This document shows, in pieces, positions 48,664-58,491 of a stretch of 64,000 nucleotides of DNA. Below the pieces are notes generated by a model. It was not told the origin of the DNA. It saw nothing but the letters and a program-made list of their open reading frames with translations, and did no database searches. Position 1 is the stretch's first letter; every line of letters begins with the position of its first letter. Position numbers and translations under genes: made by a program. Origin of the DNA: Acrocarpospora corrugata (GTDB lineage Bacteria; Actinomycetota; Actinomycetes; Streptosporangiales; Streptosporangiaceae); contig NZ_BLAD01000076.1 of assembly GCF_009687845.1 (NCBI RefSeq), forward strand, positions 1 through 64,000. Reading direction: 5' to 3'.

Positions 48664-49524
48664 ATGACCCTGACCGAGGAGCGCGCGATCATCGGGGCGC
48701 TTTCCCCCTCTCGCGCCGGCGATTTCATGACATGCCCGCTGCTCTACCGGTTCAGGGTGATCGATCAGCTGCCGGAGAAGCCCTCGCCGGCTGCGGTGCG
48801 GGGCACGCTGGTGCACGCCGTGCTGGAGCGGCTCTACGACCTGCCCGCGGCGGGCCGGACCGTCGCGGCGGCGGGCGAGCTGCTCGAACCGCAGTGGCGG
48901 CGGCTGCTGTCGGAGGAGCCGGAATACGGGGGGCTGTTCGCCGACGACGAAGCCAGGGACCTCTGGCTCGGCCAGGCGCGCGAGATGCTCGGGCGGTATT
49001 TCACGCTGGAGGATCCGCGGCGGCTGGAGCCGGCCGAGCGGGAGATGTATGTCGAGGCCGTGCTGGACAGCGGGCTGATGCTGCGCGGCTACATCGACCG
49101 GCTGGACGTGGCGCCCACCGGCGAGGTGCGGGTGGTCGACTACAAGACCGGCAGCGCCCCGGGGCCCGACTTCGAGGCCAAGGCGCTGTTCCAGATGAAG
49201 TTCTACGCGCTGGTGCTGTGGCGGCAGCAGGGCAGCGTGCCGCGCATGCTGCAGCTGATGTACCTGGGCAACGGCGAGGTGCTGCGCTACCTGCCGGACG
49301 AGGCCGACCTGCTGGCGACCGAGCGGAAGGTCCAGGCCCTCTGGGAGGCCATCGACCGGTCCGCGCGCACCCGCGAGTGGCGGGCCCGCCGCTCCCGGCT
49401 CTGCGACTGGTGCGACCACCAGGCCATCTGCCCGGAGTTCGGCGGCACGCCGCCGCCGGTCCCGGACCGGGAGCACCGGCCGTCCCGCCGGCTGGCGAAG
49501 CGGGCGGCCACCGACGAACTCTGA
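48664..49524 (+). CDS. RecB-family PD-(D/E)XK exonuclease-like protein
   Basis: The 286-residue protein begins with LSPSRAGDFMTCPLLYRFR, has the nuclease core VVDYKTG preceded by GYIDRLDV, and ends with the cluster-binding type pattern SRLCDWCDHQAICPEFGG. This matches stand-alone PDDEXK_1 (Cas4/RecB-like) proteins of actinobacteria, where conserved Cys residues often hold a 4Fe-4S cluster. Role in repair is inferred. No CRISPR array or cas genes are nearby. ATG 48664 is used; an upstream GTG adds six residues. Confidence 0.88.
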   Translation: MTLTEERAIIGALSPSRAGDFMTCPLLYRFRVIDQLPEKPSPAAVRGTLVHAVLERLYDLPAAGRTVAAAGELLEPQWRRLLSEEPEYGGLFADDEARDLWLGQAREMLGRYFTLEDPRRLEPAEREMYVEAVLDSGLMLRGYIDRLDVAPTGEVRVVDYKTGSAPGPDFEAKALFQMKFYALVLWRQQGSVPRMLQLMYLGNGEVLRYLPDEADLLATERKVQALWEAIDRSARTREWRARRSRLCDWCDHQAICPEFGGTPPPVPDREHRPSRRLAKRAATDEL

Positions 49525-49593
49525 TCGGATTGAGGCCGCGCATCATTCGTGGGGATGAGGCAGGAGGGGTCAGGGGCGGCCTAAATTTATTGG

Positions 49594-50811
49594 GTGCGTA
49601 GCAGTTTGCGGTCCAGGCTCCAAGCCTTCCCCCTGATCGGGGACTCAGCACTCGCGGTGGTGCTGACGGTGGCGTCGACCGTTTTCATCCAGGTCGCCGA
49701 CGCCGAGCTGGTCGCGCAGTGGCAGGGCGTCCCCCAGGTCGCGATGCGGGATCCGAACGCGGGCAGCGTGCTGCTGGCGGGGCTGATGACGATGGCGGTG
49801 GCGCTGCGGCGGCGCTGGCCGTTCGTGCTGCTGGTGGCGCTGGCCGCGCCGCAGTTCGTGCTCGACCTGTTCCACTTCAACTCGGGGTTCGGCGGCGTGG
49901 GGGCGCTGATCCTGCTGTACACGGTGGCCGCCTACCGCGGGCTCGCGCTGAGCGTGGTCGGCGCGATGTTCACCATGGTCAGCTACCTGATCACGGTGGT
50001 GCTCCACTACGAGCGGCTGAGCTGGGCCGACCACGTCGTGGTGGTGGCCGTGATCGCGCTCAGCTGGGTGATCGGGCGGAGCGTGCGGCTGCGCCGGGCG
50101 TACCTGAACGAGCTGGTGGACCGGGCCGACCGGCTGGAGCGGGCCAGGGAGGCCGACACCCGGGCGGCGCGCGCCGAGGAGCGGTCCAGGATCGCCAGGG
50201 AGCTGCACGACGTGGTCGCCCACCATGTCAGCGTGATGACCGTGCAGGCGGCGGCGGCCCGCAAGATGCTGGACAAGGACCTGCGGGTGGCCGAGGACGC
50301 GCTGCTGGCGATCGAGCAGATGGGCCGGACCGCGATGGCGGAGATGCGCGACATCGTCGGCGTGCTGCGCACCGACGGCCCGGCCGAGCGCGGCCCGCAG
50401 CCCGGCGTGCACGACCTGCCCGTCCTGATCGAGCAGATGCGGGAGGCGGGGCTGCGCACCCAGCTGTGGCTGGAGGGCGAGCAGGCGAGCCTGCCGCCCG
50501 GCATCGACCTGGCCGCCTACCGCCTGGTCCAGGAGGCGCTCACCAACAGCCTCAGGCACGCGGGCCCCGCGGCCAGGGCCTGGGTGACGGTGCGGCAGCA
50601 GCCGAGCGAGCTCTCCGTGCACATCGAGGACGACGGCCGCGGCTTCGACCGCGCCGAACAGCGGCCGGCCGGGCGGGAACCCGGCAAGGGGCACGGCTTG
50701 GTGGGCATCAAGGAGCGTGTCGCCCTTTATGGTGGAGTCCTGCGGATAGGCCCGCGCCAGGGGGGCGGGTTCGAGGTCCGCGCCCGGTTCCCCCTCAAGG
50801 ACAGACAATGA
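49594..50811 (+). CDS. Two-component sensor histidine kinase, NarL-type (HisKA_3)
   Basis: The 405-residue protein has about five membrane segments in the first 165 residues, then a dimerisation helix with [22 protein letters not shown] (phospho-accepting His) and an ATPase domain with [21 protein letters not shown] and [17 protein letters not shown]. The signal is unknown. GTG 49594 has no clear ribosome site; a TAAATT hexamer ends 6 bp before it, so a leaderless message is possible. It overlaps the response regulator by 4 bp. Confidence 0.95.
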   Translation: MRSSLRSRLQAFPLIGDSALAVVLTVASTVFIQVADAELVAQWQGVPQVAMRDPNAGSVLLAGLMTMAVALRRRWPFVLLVALAAPQFVLDLFHFNSGFGGVGALILLYTVAAYRGLALSVVGAMFTMVSYLITVVLHYERLSWADHVVVVAVIALSWVIGRSVRLRRAYLNELVDRADRLERAREADTRAARAEERSRIARELHDVVAHHVSVMTVQAAAARKMLDKDLRVAEDALLAIEQMGRTAMAEMRDIVGVLRTDGPAERGPQPGVHDLPVLIEQMREAGLRTQLWLEGEQASLPPGIDLAAYRLVQEALTNSLRHAGPAARAWVTVRQQPSELSVHIEDDGRGFDRAEQRPAGREPGKGHGLVGIKERVALYGGVLRIGPRQGGGFEVRARFPLKDRQ

Positions 50812-51491
50812 CGATCAGGGTGCTGCTGGTGGACGACCAGCCGCTGCTGCGCACGGGGTTCCGCTTCATTCTGGAGGCGGAGCAGGACGTGACCGTGGTC
50901 GGCGAGGCCGGGAACGGTTCCACCGCGATGGACCAGGCCCGCGCGCTGCTGCCGGACGTGGTGCTGATGGACATCCGGATGCCGGGCATGGACGGCATCG
51001 AGGCGACCCGCCGCATCGTCAGGGACGCGGCGCCGAGCGCGCACGTGCCCCGGGTGCTGGTGCTGACCACCTTCGACCTGGACGAGTACATCGTGGAGGC
51101 GCTGCGGGCGGGCGCCAGCGGCTTCCTGCTGAAGGACGTGCCGCCGGACGAGCTGCTGCAGGCCATCCGGGTGGTGGCGGCCGGGGACGCGATCGTGGCC
51201 CCGAGCGTGACCCGGCGGCTGCTGGACCGGTTCGCCTCCCATCTGCCGACCGCGCACCAGCAGTCGACGCCGGCCCGGCTGGACCGGCTGACCGAGCGCG
51301 AGCTGGAGGTGCTCCGGCTGATCGCGAAGGGCCTGTCGAACGCGGAGATCGCCCGCGAGCTGGTGGTGAGCGAGACCACGGTGAAGACGCATGTCGGAAA
51401 TGTGCTGACGAAGCTGGCGCTGCGGGATCGGGTGCAGGCGGTCGTCCTCGCGTACGAGACCGGGCTGATCACCCCGGGCGCGCTCCCCTAG
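50808..51491 (+). CDS. NarL/LuxR-family response regulator
   Basis: The 227-residue partner of the upstream kinase has a receiver domain ([14 protein letters not shown], phosphorylation Asp in [13 protein letters not shown], and FLLKDVPP) and a C-terminal LuxR helix-turn-helix ([20 protein letters not shown] and [17 protein letters not shown]). Length and spacing are standard. ATG overlaps the kinase stop as ATGA. A strong hairpin ends the pair. Target genes are unknown. Confidence 0.95.
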   Translation: MTIRVLLVDDQPLLRTGFRFILEAEQDVTVVGEAGNGSTAMDQARALLPDVVLMDIRMPGMDGIEATRRIVRDAAPSAHVPRVLVLTTFDLDEYIVEALRAGASGFLLKDVPPDELLQAIRVVAAGDAIVAPSVTRRLLDRFASHLPTAHQQSTPARLDRLTERELEVLRLIAKGLSNAEIARELVVSETTVKTHVGNVLTKLALRDRVQAVVLAYETGLITPGALP

Positions 51492-51502
51492 CCGGACAGC
51501 GG

Positions 51503-51537
51503 GGCGCGGTCCCGCTCAGGCTGAGCGGGACCGCGCC
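51503..51537. terminator. Strong bidirectional terminator
   Basis: A perfect 16-bp stem (51503-51518 with 51522-51537) with a 3-base loop lies between the convergent ends of the response regulator and the ABC transporter operon. Confidence 0.85.
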
Positions 51538-51549
51538 GGGCGGGAGGCG

Positions 51550-52572
51550 TCAGGTCTGGGCGGCGGCCGCGGGCATGGCGTCCGGGGCGGCCGGGGTGTT
51601 CTCCGGGAAGTGACAGGCGACCTGGTGACCGGGGGCCAGCTGGAGCAGCGGGGGCTCCTCGATCTTGCAGATCTCCTGAACCTTCCAGCAGCGGGTGTGG
51701 AAGCGGCAGGCCGGGGGCGGGTTGAGCGGGGACGGCACGTCGCCCTGGAGGCGGATCCGCTCCCGGCCGGCGCGCCGCTTGGGGTCGGGGATGGGGACGG
51801 CCGAGAGCAGCGCGGTCGTGTACGGGTGCATCGGCGACTCGTACAGGTCCTTGCGGTCGGCCAGTTCGACGATCTTGCCCAGGTACATGACCGCGACCCG
51901 GTCGCTGATGTGCCGGACCACCGACAGGTCGTGCGCGATCACCACGTAGGTGAGGTCGAGCTCGCTCTGCAGGTCCTCCAGCAGGTTGACCACCTGGGCC
52001 TGGATGGACACGTCGAGCGCGGAGACCGGCTCGTCGGCGATGATCAGCTTCGGCTTGAGGGCGAGGGTGCGGGCGATCCCGATGCGCTGCCGCTGGCCGC
52101 CGGAGAACTCGTGCGGGTAGCGGTTGTAGTGCTCGGGGTTGAGCCCGACCAGGGCGAGGATGTCCTGGACGGCCTTCTTGACGCCGTGCTCGGTCTTGAC
52201 CCCCTGGATCCGGAAGGGGGCCCCGACGATCGCGCCCACCGTGTGCCGGGGGTTGAGCGAGCTGTACGGGTCCTGGAAGATCATCTGCATGTCGCGGCGG
52301 AGCGGGCGGATCTTGCCCTGCGACATGTGGGTGATGTCGTGGCCCTCGAAGACGACCTTCCCGCCGGACGGCTCGATCAGCCGGGTGATCAGCCGCCCGG
52401 TCGTGGTCTTGCCGCAGCCGGACTCGCCGACCACGCCGAGGGTCTCGCCCTTGAACACGTCGAAGCTGACGCCGTCCACGGCCTTGACCGCGCCGACCTG
52501 CCGCTGGAAGAGGCCCTTGGTGACCGGGAAGTGCTTCTCCAGCCCTTGCACGGAGAGCAGCGGATCGGTCAT
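51550..52572 (-). CDS. Peptide ABC transporter ATP-binding protein (OppF/DppF type)
   Basis: The 340-residue ATPase has Walker [15 protein letters not shown]-loop [13 protein letters not shown], signature [15 protein letters not shown], Walker [13 protein letters not shown] and the C-terminal oligopeptide/dipeptide extension with cysteines ([14 protein letters not shown]) that in related proteins can bind an Fe-S cluster. It energises the permease pair in this operon. ATG 52572 overlaps the oppD-type stop. It is last in the operon and is followed by the strong terminator. Confidence 0.95.
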   Translation of the reverse strand: MTDPLLSVQGLEKHFPVTKGLFQRQVGAVKAVDGVSFDVFKGETLGVVGESGCGKTTTGRLITRLIEPSGGKVVFEGHDITHMSQGKIRPLRRDMQMIFQDPYSSLNPRHTVGAIVGAPFRIQGVKTEHGVKKAVQDILALVGLNPEHYNRYPHEFSGGQRQRIGIARTLALKPKLIIADEPVSALDVSIQAQVVNLLEDLQSELDLTYVVIAHDLSVVRHISDRVAVMYLGKIVELADRKDLYESPMHPYTTALLSAVPIPDPKRRAGRERIRLQGDVPSPLNPPPACRFHTRCWKVQEICKIEEPPLLQLAPGHQVACHFPENTPAAPDAMPAAAAQT

Positions 52573-53600
52573 GCGGACTCCAGGTTCGGCTTGATCTCGT
52601 TCGCCCAGATGGCGCGCCGCTCCTCGCGCGGCAGGTGGCACCGGACCAGGTGACCGCCCTCGGTCTCGGCCAGCTCGGGCACCTCGGTGTTGGCCTTCCC
52701 GCCGGTGCGGCCCTCGAAGACGCAGCGCGGGTGGAAGGCGCACCCGGCGGGCACGTTGATGAGCGACGGCGGCGAGCCCTTGATCGGCAGCAGCCGTTCG
52801 GTGGGCTCGCGGTCCAGGCGGGGCATGGAGCCCAGCAAACCCCAGGTGTAGGGGTGCTCCGGCCGTTCGAAGATGTCCTCGGCGGTGCCGTACTCGATGG
52901 CCTTGCCGCCGTACATGACCAGGATGTCGTCGGCGAGTTCGGCGACCACGCCCAGGTCGTGGGTGATGATGATGAGCGCGGCGTCGAAGTCGCGCTGCAG
53001 GTCCCGCATCAGGTCCAGGATCTGGGCCTGCACGGTGACGTCCAGGGCGGTGGTGGGCTCGTCGGCGATGAGCAGCGTGGGGTCGCAGGAGAGCGCCATC
53101 GCGATCATCGCGCGCTGCCGCATGCCGCCGGAGAACTCGTGCGGGTAGCTGTCCACGCGCTTGTCCGGCTGCGGGATGCCGACCCGGCCCAGCAGGTCGA
53201 CGGCGTGCTTCCTGGCCACCTTCTTGGCCACCTTGTGGTGGATCCGGTAGGCCTCGATGATCTGGTCGCCGACCGTGTAGTACGGGTGCATGGCGGACAG
53301 CGGATCCTGGAAGATCATCGCCATCTTCTTGCCGCGCAGCTTCCGCACGTGCTCGGCGCCGGCGCTGACGAGTTCCTCGCCGTCCAGCCAGATCTCGCCG
53401 GAGATCTTCGCCCGGCCGCCCTTGTGCAGGCCGAGGATGCCGAGCGAGGTGACGCTCTTGCCGGAGCCTGACTCGCCCACGATGCCGAGCGTCTTGCCCC
53501 GCTCCAGCTGGAAGGAGAGCCCGTCGACGGACCTGACCAGGCCGTCGTCGGTCGGGAAGTGGATCTGGAGGTTCTTGACGTCCAGGAAGTGCTCGGTCAT
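52569..53600 (-). CDS. Peptide ABC transporter ATP-binding protein (OppD/DppD type)
   Basis: The 343-residue ATPase has Walker [36 protein letters not shown], signature [15 protein letters not shown], Walker [15 protein letters not shown] and a C-terminal [11 protein letters not shown] motif. It pairs with the OppF-type ATPase. ATG 53600 overlaps the permease stop by 4 bp (ATGA), so the three genes are translationally coupled. Confidence 0.95.
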   Translation of the reverse strand: MTEHFLDVKNLQIHFPTDDGLVRSVDGLSFQLERGKTLGIVGESGSGKSVTSLGILGLHKGGRAKISGEIWLDGEELVSAGAEHVRKLRGKKMAMIFQDPLSAMHPYYTVGDQIIEAYRIHHKVAKKVARKHAVDLLGRVGIPQPDKRVDSYPHEFSGGMRQRAMIAMALSCDPTLLIADEPTTALDVTVQAQILDLMRDLQRDFDAALIIITHDLGVVAELADDILVMYGGKAIEYGTAEDIFERPEHPYTWGLLGSMPRLDREPTERLLPIKGSPPSLINVPAGCAFHPRCVFEGRTGGKANTEVPELAETEGGHLVRCHLPREERRAIWANEIKPNLESA

Positions 53601-54610
53601 GACAGCCTCACCCTCGGGTCCACGACGGCGTACAGCAGGTCGACGACGAGGTTGGCCATCACGATGAAGAAGGCGGCCAGCATGGTGAAGCCCATGATCT
53701 TCGGCAGGTCCTGGGTGGAGATCGCGCCGGTGGCGTACTTGCCGAGGCCGGGCAGCGAGAAGACGTTCTCGGTGAGGATCGCGCCGCCGAGCAGGATGCC
53801 GACGTCCAGGCCGAAGATGGTGACGATCGGGGTGAGCGCGGCGCGCAGGCCGTGCTTGGCGATGACCTTGGACTCGCGCAGGCCCTTGGCCCGCGCGGTG
53901 CGGATGTAGTCCTCCCCCATCGTCTCCAGCATGCCCGCCCGGGTGAGCCGGGCGTAGGCGGCCGCGTTGAGGAAGGCCAGGGTGAGCCAGGGCAGGATCA
54001 GGCTGTACGCCCATTCCACCGGATTCTCGGTCAATGGCACGTACGCCCCGCCGGGCGCGGTTATTCGCAGGCCGTAGCTGAACAGCGACAGCGCGATCAG
54101 GCCGGTGAAGAACGGCGGCAGCGACACGCCCGACAGGGCGATCATCATCGCGCCCCGGTCGAAGACCGACCCGCGTTTCAGCGCCGACAGCACGCCCACC
54201 GAGACACCGGCCAGCAGCCAGATGACCGAGGCGCCCGCGGCCAGGGACAGGGTCACCGGCAGCCGGTCGAGCAACTCCGGCCAGACCGGCTTCTTCGTGA
54301 CGAAGGAGTAGCCGAAGCAGGGCGCCGGGCAGTGCTCGACACCCGCGCCGTAGTCGAACTCCGCGCCGACGAAGATGCCCTTCACCCAACGGCCGTACTG
54401 GACGACCACCGGGTCGTCGAGACCGAGCTTCTTCGTGACCTCGACGACGGTCTCCTGGGTGGCGGCCCGCCCGACGTACCTGTTGGCGAAGTCGGTGGCC
54501 GTGACGCCGGCCAGCCTGGGCACCACGAAGAAGATCGAGAAGGTGACCATGCTGACCACGGCCAGCATGACCAGGGCGCCGACGAGGCGCCGGATGATGT
54601 AAGTGACCAC
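53597..54610 (-). CDS. Peptide ABC transporter permease (OppB/DppB type)
   Basis: The 337-residue permease has an N-terminal span ([22 protein letters not shown]), a long outside loop with two cysteines ([12 protein letters not shown]), five further spans, and the EAA-type loop [22 protein letters not shown] that contacts the ATPases. GTG 54610 begins [10 protein letters not shown] hairpin lies between the binding-protein gene and this one. Confidence 0.94.
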   Translation of the reverse strand: MVTYIIRRLVGALVMLAVVSMVTFSIFFVVPRLAGVTATDFANRYVGRAATQETVVEVTKKLGLDDPVVVQYGRWVKGIFVGAEFDYGAGVEHCPAPCFGYSFVTKKPVWPELLDRLPVTLSLAAGASVIWLLAGVSVGVLSALKRGSVFDRGAMMIALSGVSLPPFFTGLIALSLFSYGLRITAPGGAYVPLTENPVEWAYSLILPWLTLAFLNAAAYARLTRAGMLETMGEDYIRTARAKGLRESKVIAKHGLRAALTPIVTIFGLDVGILLGGAILTENVFSLPGLGKYATGAISTQDLPKIMGFTMLAAFFIVMANLVVDLLYAVVDPRVRLS

Positions 54611-54628
54611 TGTCCCCCCTCGGCTGCC

Positions 54629-54657
54629 GAGGGCCGGCCCGGTCGGGGCCGGCCCTC
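54629..54657 (-). terminator. Intercistronic hairpin after the binding-protein gene
   Basis: A 12-bp perfect stem (54629-54640 with 54646-54657) sits between the binding-protein stop and the permease start. Such hairpins commonly stabilise the binding-protein part of the mRNA or lower downstream expression. Confidence 0.7.
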
Positions 54658-54676
54658 TTACGCCGCCTGCGGCTTA

Positions 54677-56443
54677 CTACTCGACGCCGAGCGCCAGGTA
54701 GTCGTACATGTCGAAGGCGCCGGTGATGAACTGGTTCGTCACACCCTTGCCGCGGAGGAGCAGGCCCTTGGCGTAGACGGCCGGGAGGACGTAGGCGCCC
54801 TCCATGACCTTCGCGTCCGCCTGACCCCAGAGGGCGTCACGCTTGGCGGTGTCCAGCTCGGCGAACGCCTGGTCGACCAGTGCGTCCACGGCCGGGTCCT
54901 TGACGCCGAGGTTGTAGTTGCCCGCCTCGCGGATGGTCCGGCTGTCGATGATCTGCGACAGGAAGCCGAAGCCGTCGTTCCAGTCCGCGCCCCAGCCGTT
55001 GGTGGCCAGGCCGATCTTGTTCTCCTTCATGTAGGAGGGCTTGCCGGCGTAGGCGGGGAAGTACTCGGAGGTCGGGAAGCCCTTCAGGGTCAGCTTGATG
55101 CCGACCTTGGCGAGCGACTGCTGCAGCGACTCGGCCGCCGCCTGCTCCTTCGGACGGTCCGCCCGGAAGGTCATCGTGGCCTCGAAGCCGTTCGGCTGGC
55201 CACAGGCCGTCAGCGCCGCCTTGGCCTTGGCCTCGTCGCCGGTGTCGGTCGGGTAGGTGTCGATCTTCGCCCAGCCGCCGATGCCCGCGGGCAGCAGGGA
55301 GGTGGCGATCTCACCGGCCAGCTGGCCGCCGTAGGCGGTCTGCAGGCTCACCCGGTCGGCCGCGAAGAGCACGGCCTTGCGGCACTCGATGTTGTCGAAC
55401 GGCGCCACGTCGGGGTTGAGCGAGATGTACCAGGTGCGCGCCGTGACCGGGTTGTCGGCGCGGGCGTTCAGCTCGGGATCCTGCTGCACGCTCGCGATGG
55501 CGGCCGGCTGCACGCCGGAGCCCGCGACGTCAATGTGCAGGTCGCCGGAGATGATCCGGTTGTCCAGGTCGTCGCCCTGCACGCCCAGCGTGATCTCGTA
55601 GGAGTCCGGGAGCGCCTTGCGGATCGGGTCGGTCGCCTGGTCCCACTGGTCGTTGCGGATCAGCGTGTACTGCTTGCCCGGCTCGACCTTGTCGAACTTG
55701 TACGGCCCGGACGCGAGCACGTGGTCGCGGTACTTGATGCCGGTGTCCTTGGCCTGCGGGATCGGCACGGTGGCCGGCAGCGCCGCGAAGTTGTCGAAAC
55801 CGGCGTACGGCTTGTTGAGGTGGAAGACGACCGTCTGGTCGTCCGGCGTCTCGATGGCCGAGTCGGTGTTGACGTCCGGCGTCTTGTAGACCGACACGAA
55901 GTCCTTCGGCAGGTCCAGCCAGTCGTTGAAGTACGTCGGCCCGTTGACGTAGGTGGTCTTGTCAAGCTGGCGGAGCACGGCGTACTTGACGTCCTTGGAC
56001 GTGATCGCCGTGCCGTCCTCGTACTTCAGCCCGGCCCGCAGCTTGTAGGTCCAGGTCTTGCTGCCGTCGCTGGCCACGCCCAGGCTCTCGGCCAGGTCGG
56101 GGACCAGCTCGCGGCCCTTCGCGCCCGGCGCGGGGTTGTAGGTCACCAGCGGGCGGCCGTAGATCCGGAGCAGGTTCCACGACATGCCGTAGTAGGTGTC
56201 ACCGGGGTCCACGGAGTCCCAGTCCTCGGTGACGGCCATCTTCAGCACGCCACCCTTCTTGTCGGACGGGTTCGTCACGTTGTCCAGACCGGCGTTGAAG
56301 CCGGCCGGGCCCGCGGCGCCGGACGAGGCGGGAGCGGCGGCGGAACCGCTCGGCTCCGAGGTGGTGTCACCCCCGCCGCAGGCCGACAAGGCCAGGGCCA
56401 ACGCCGCGCCCGAGGCCGCGACGGCCAGTGTTCTCTTCTTCAT
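54677..56443 (-). CDS. Peptide ABC transporter substrate-binding lipoprotein
   Basis: The 588-residue lipoprotein starts MKKRTLAVAASGAALALALSAC (lipobox LSAC, Cys about 22), then a short Ser/Ala linker and a family-5 solute-binding domain: LVPDLAESLGVASDGSKTWTYKLR, DGTAITSKDVKYAV and YGGQLAGEIATSLLPAGIGG. Length is typical. The ligand is probably a peptide but could be another small molecule. It is the second gene of the operon. Confidence 0.95.
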   Translation of the reverse strand: MKKRTLAVAASGAALALALSACGGGDTTSEPSGSAAAPASSGAAGPAGFNAGLDNVTNPSDKKGGVLKMAVTEDWDSVDPGDTYYGMSWNLLRIYGRPLVTYNPAPGAKGRELVPDLAESLGVASDGSKTWTYKLRAGLKYEDGTAITSKDVKYAVLRQLDKTTYVNGPTYFNDWLDLPKDFVSVYKTPDVNTDSAIETPDDQTVVFHLNKPYAGFDNFAALPATVPIPQAKDTGIKYRDHVLASGPYKFDKVEPGKQYTLIRNDQWDQATDPIRKALPDSYEITLGVQGDDLDNRIISGDLHIDVAGSGVQPAAIASVQQDPELNARADNPVTARTWYISLNPDVAPFDNIECRKAVLFAADRVSLQTAYGGQLAGEIATSLLPAGIGGWAKIDTYPTDTGDEAKAKAALTACGQPNGFEATMTFRADRPKEQAAAESLQQSLAKVGIKLTLKGFPTSEYFPAYAGKPSYMKENKIGLATNGWGADWNDGFGFLSQIIDSRTIREAGNYNLGVKDPAVDALVDQAFAELDTAKRDALWGQADAKVMEGAYVLPAVYAKGLLLRGKGVTNQFITGAFDMYDYLALGVE

Positions 56444-56496
56444 TTAATCCCCTTGTTGGTAGGAGCTGGGGGAACCGGGGTGGAACTCAGGGAGGC

Positions 56497-57501
56497 TCAG
56501 CGGTTCGACTTGGGGTCGAGCGCGTCGCGCAGGCCGTCACCGAACAGGTTGAAGGCCAGCACGGTGATGAAGATCGCCATACCGGGGAAGATCATGAAGT
56601 GCGGCACGGTGTAGTACTTGGTGGCGGCCGAGAGCATGGCGCCCCAGGTCGCGGTGGGCGGCTGGATGCCGACGCCGAGGAAGGACAGCGCCGCCTCGAA
56701 CAGCACGTTGGCCGGGACCAGCAGGGTCGAGTAGATCAGGATCGGCGCGATCAGGTTCGGCAGGATCTCCTTGAACAGGATGTACGGCCCGCGCGCGCCC
56801 AGGCTCCTGGCCGCGTCCACGAACTCGCGCTCCCGCAGGGACAGCGTCTGGCCGCGGATGATCCGGGCGATGTAGCCCCAGTTGAAGAAGCCGATCACGA
56901 AGATCAGCAGCAGGATGCGCAGGGTGTCGCCCTGGACGCCGAGCTGGGTCTCGAACTGGCCGAGCACGCCCACCAGGGCGAGCGCGAAGACCAGGATCGG
57001 GAAGGCCAGGAAGATGTCCATCAGGCGGCTGATGACGGCGTCCACCCAGCCGCCGAAGTAGCCGGCCACGACGCCCATCACGGTGCCGATGAGGACCGAG
57101 AGCATGGTGGCGAAGAAGGCGATGAGCAGGGAGATGCGGGCGCCGTAGACGACCCGGCTGAACAGGTCCCGGCCCTTCTGCGGCTCGACGCCGAACAGGA
57201 ACTCGCCGCTGATGCCGGTGCCGCCCTTGGGCCGCATCGTCATCGTGTCGATCATTTCCTCGTGGAACTCGTTCGGCGGGTGGCCGAACCAGCCGACGAT
57301 GAGCGGGGCGAAGATCGCGACCAGGACCAGGAAGATCACGACACCGGCGCCGGTGAGGGCGATCTTGTCCTTCTTGAGGCGCATCCACGCGATTTGCCCG
57401 AGTGACCGGCCCTGGATCGCCTTGGGTCCCCCCAAGCCGGTGACGACAGCCTCCGGCGTCGCCTTCGTCTCCTCACCGGAGACATCAAGCGGTGCGGTCA
57501 T
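56497..57501 (-). CDS. Peptide ABC transporter permease (OppC/DppC type)
   Basis: The 334-residue permease has the OppC N-terminal cytoplasmic segment and span ([21 protein letters not shown]), [20 protein letters not shown], and the EAA loop [23 protein letters not shown]. It heads the operon in front of the binding protein, with a 53-bp gap; in most systems the permease genes are adjacent. The upstream 297-bp gap holds its promoter region. Confidence 0.94.
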   Translation of the reverse strand: MTAPLDVSGEETKATPEAVVTGLGGPKAIQGRSLGQIAWMRLKKDKIALTGAGVVIFLVLVAIFAPLIVGWFGHPPNEFHEEMIDTMTMRPKGGTGISGEFLFGVEPQKGRDLFSRVVYGARISLLIAFFATMLSVLIGTVMGVVAGYFGGWVDAVISRLMDIFLAFPILVFALALVGVLGQFETQLGVQGDTLRILLLIFVIGFFNWGYIARIIRGQTLSLREREFVDAARSLGARGPYILFKEILPNLIAPILIYSTLLVPANVLFEAALSFLGVGIQPPTATWGAMLSAATKYYTVPHFMIFPGMAIFITVLAFNLFGDGLRDALDPKSNR

Positions 57502-57798
57502 GCGTTAGGCCCCCTGGGTTCCAGACGACGTCGTCCATATGGGCTGCGCCCGTTGACGTCGCTCCCATTTCTTGCGGGTCCGCGTTGTGAGCGGGTCCCC
57601 GGAGGCAGAATCTATGTGCTGAACTGGGTAAACAAGACCTAGTAGGCGCTATGTGGCCCAACCGTGATTGACGCGCAATGCATTCGTATCGATCTTGTCA
57701 AGAATGTCAGAGGCCGGTTCCGGTTGCGTCTCGGAACCGTGACATGTCACTGACGAGTAACCAACACATCCCATCATCCGAGATTTCGCGAGCCGGAC
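57502..57798. other. Intergenic region upstream of the peptide transporter operon
   Basis: The gap carries a perfect 12-bp palindrome GTGACATGTCAC (57739-57750) and next to it a CGGTTCC/GGAACCG stem (57715-57721 with 57733-57739) that could end the upstream membrane gene. The sequence between about 57600 and 57710 is AT-richer than its surroundings and probably contains the operon promoter, but I cannot place the boxes with confidence. Confidence 0.45.
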
Positions 57799-58296
57799 TC
57801 AGCTGATGCCGTGCTTCTTGAGGATGTCCTCGATGTCGGAGAAGTCCTCGGTTGGCTTGGCGGGCTTGGCGGTCGCGCGCTCGACAGGCTTCGGGGCTTC
57901 CGGCTTGTCCTTCTTGCCGTTCTTCGCGGTCGGCAGCGGGCGCGTCGGCGCCTCCGGCGAGGCCTTCCGGCCCATCGCCCGGAACCTCGCGAGAGTACGG
58001 CCGCGCATCCCGCCGCTCACGAAGAACAGCAGCACCGAGATCCCCGCGAGACCCACCCCGGACCACACGGCGGGCGAGAACACCAGCCCGGTGGCGAAGC
58101 TCACCAGCGCGGCGCCGATGTTCCAGATGGTCTTCAGCGCGCCGGTCAGGTAGGCGGCCAGCGGCAGCAGCGCCCAGGCGGTCGCCCGCAGCCCGGCCGA
58201 GACGCCGCGGCGGCGGAAGGCGAGGTAGGCCAGCGCCACCCCGGCGGCGGTCAGGCCCGCGCAGAGCGGCAGCCAGGCGATCTGGTCGAACGTCAT
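57799..58296 (-). CDS. Membrane protein with charged C-terminal tail, function unknown
   Basis: The 165-residue protein has about four hydrophobic segments (LPLCAGLTAAGVALAYLAF, ALLPLAAYLTGALKTIWNIGAAL, VWSGVGLAGISVLLFFV) followed by a Lys/Pro/Glu-rich tail of about 60 residues ending DIEDILKKHGIS. I do not recognise a named family; similar tails occur in actinobacterial membrane proteins of unknown role. ATG 58296 is preferred over a start 13 codons earlier because it begins at the first hydrophobic segment and has a G-rich site upstream. It stands alone. Confidence 0.7.
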   Translation of the reverse strand: MTFDQIAWLPLCAGLTAAGVALAYLAFRRRGVSAGLRATAWALLPLAAYLTGALKTIWNIGAALVSFATGLVFSPAVWSGVGLAGISVLLFFVSGGMRGRTLARFRAMGRKASPEAPTRPLPTAKNGKKDKPEAPKPVERATAKPAKPTEDFSDIEDILKKHGIS

Positions 58297-58355
58297 GAGG
58301 GGCCCCCTTTGTGCGACTTGATCCCATCCTGGCACGTACGGACCTGGTCCGCGCT

Positions 58356-58417
58356 CCTCCTCCAGGAGGGCTCTTCCCCTAGGGGTACCCCCGGGTTAGC
58401 CCCGTACAGCCCGGGGG
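58356..58417. repeat. Run of nested GC palindromes upstream of the LuxR gene
   Basis: Four inverted repeats follow each other: CCTCCT/AGGAGG (58356-58369), CCCCTAGGGG (58376-58385), GGGGTACCCC (58382-58391) and CCCCCGGG/CCCGGGGG (58388-58395 with 58410-58417). They overlap, so alternative structures are possible in the leader or operator region between the divergent genes. Confidence 0.6.
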
Positions 58418-58491
58418 TTCACACGGATCCGCCGGGAACGCCGGATTCCTAACGTCGAGATCAACGACAAGGGATCTCCCGGAGGTAGCTC

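Noticed and set aside
48664-49524. Cas4 protein
   Set aside because: The RecB/Cas4-like fold with cysteines fits, but no CRISPR array or other cas gene is visible and stand-alone RecB-like nucleases are common in actinobacteria.
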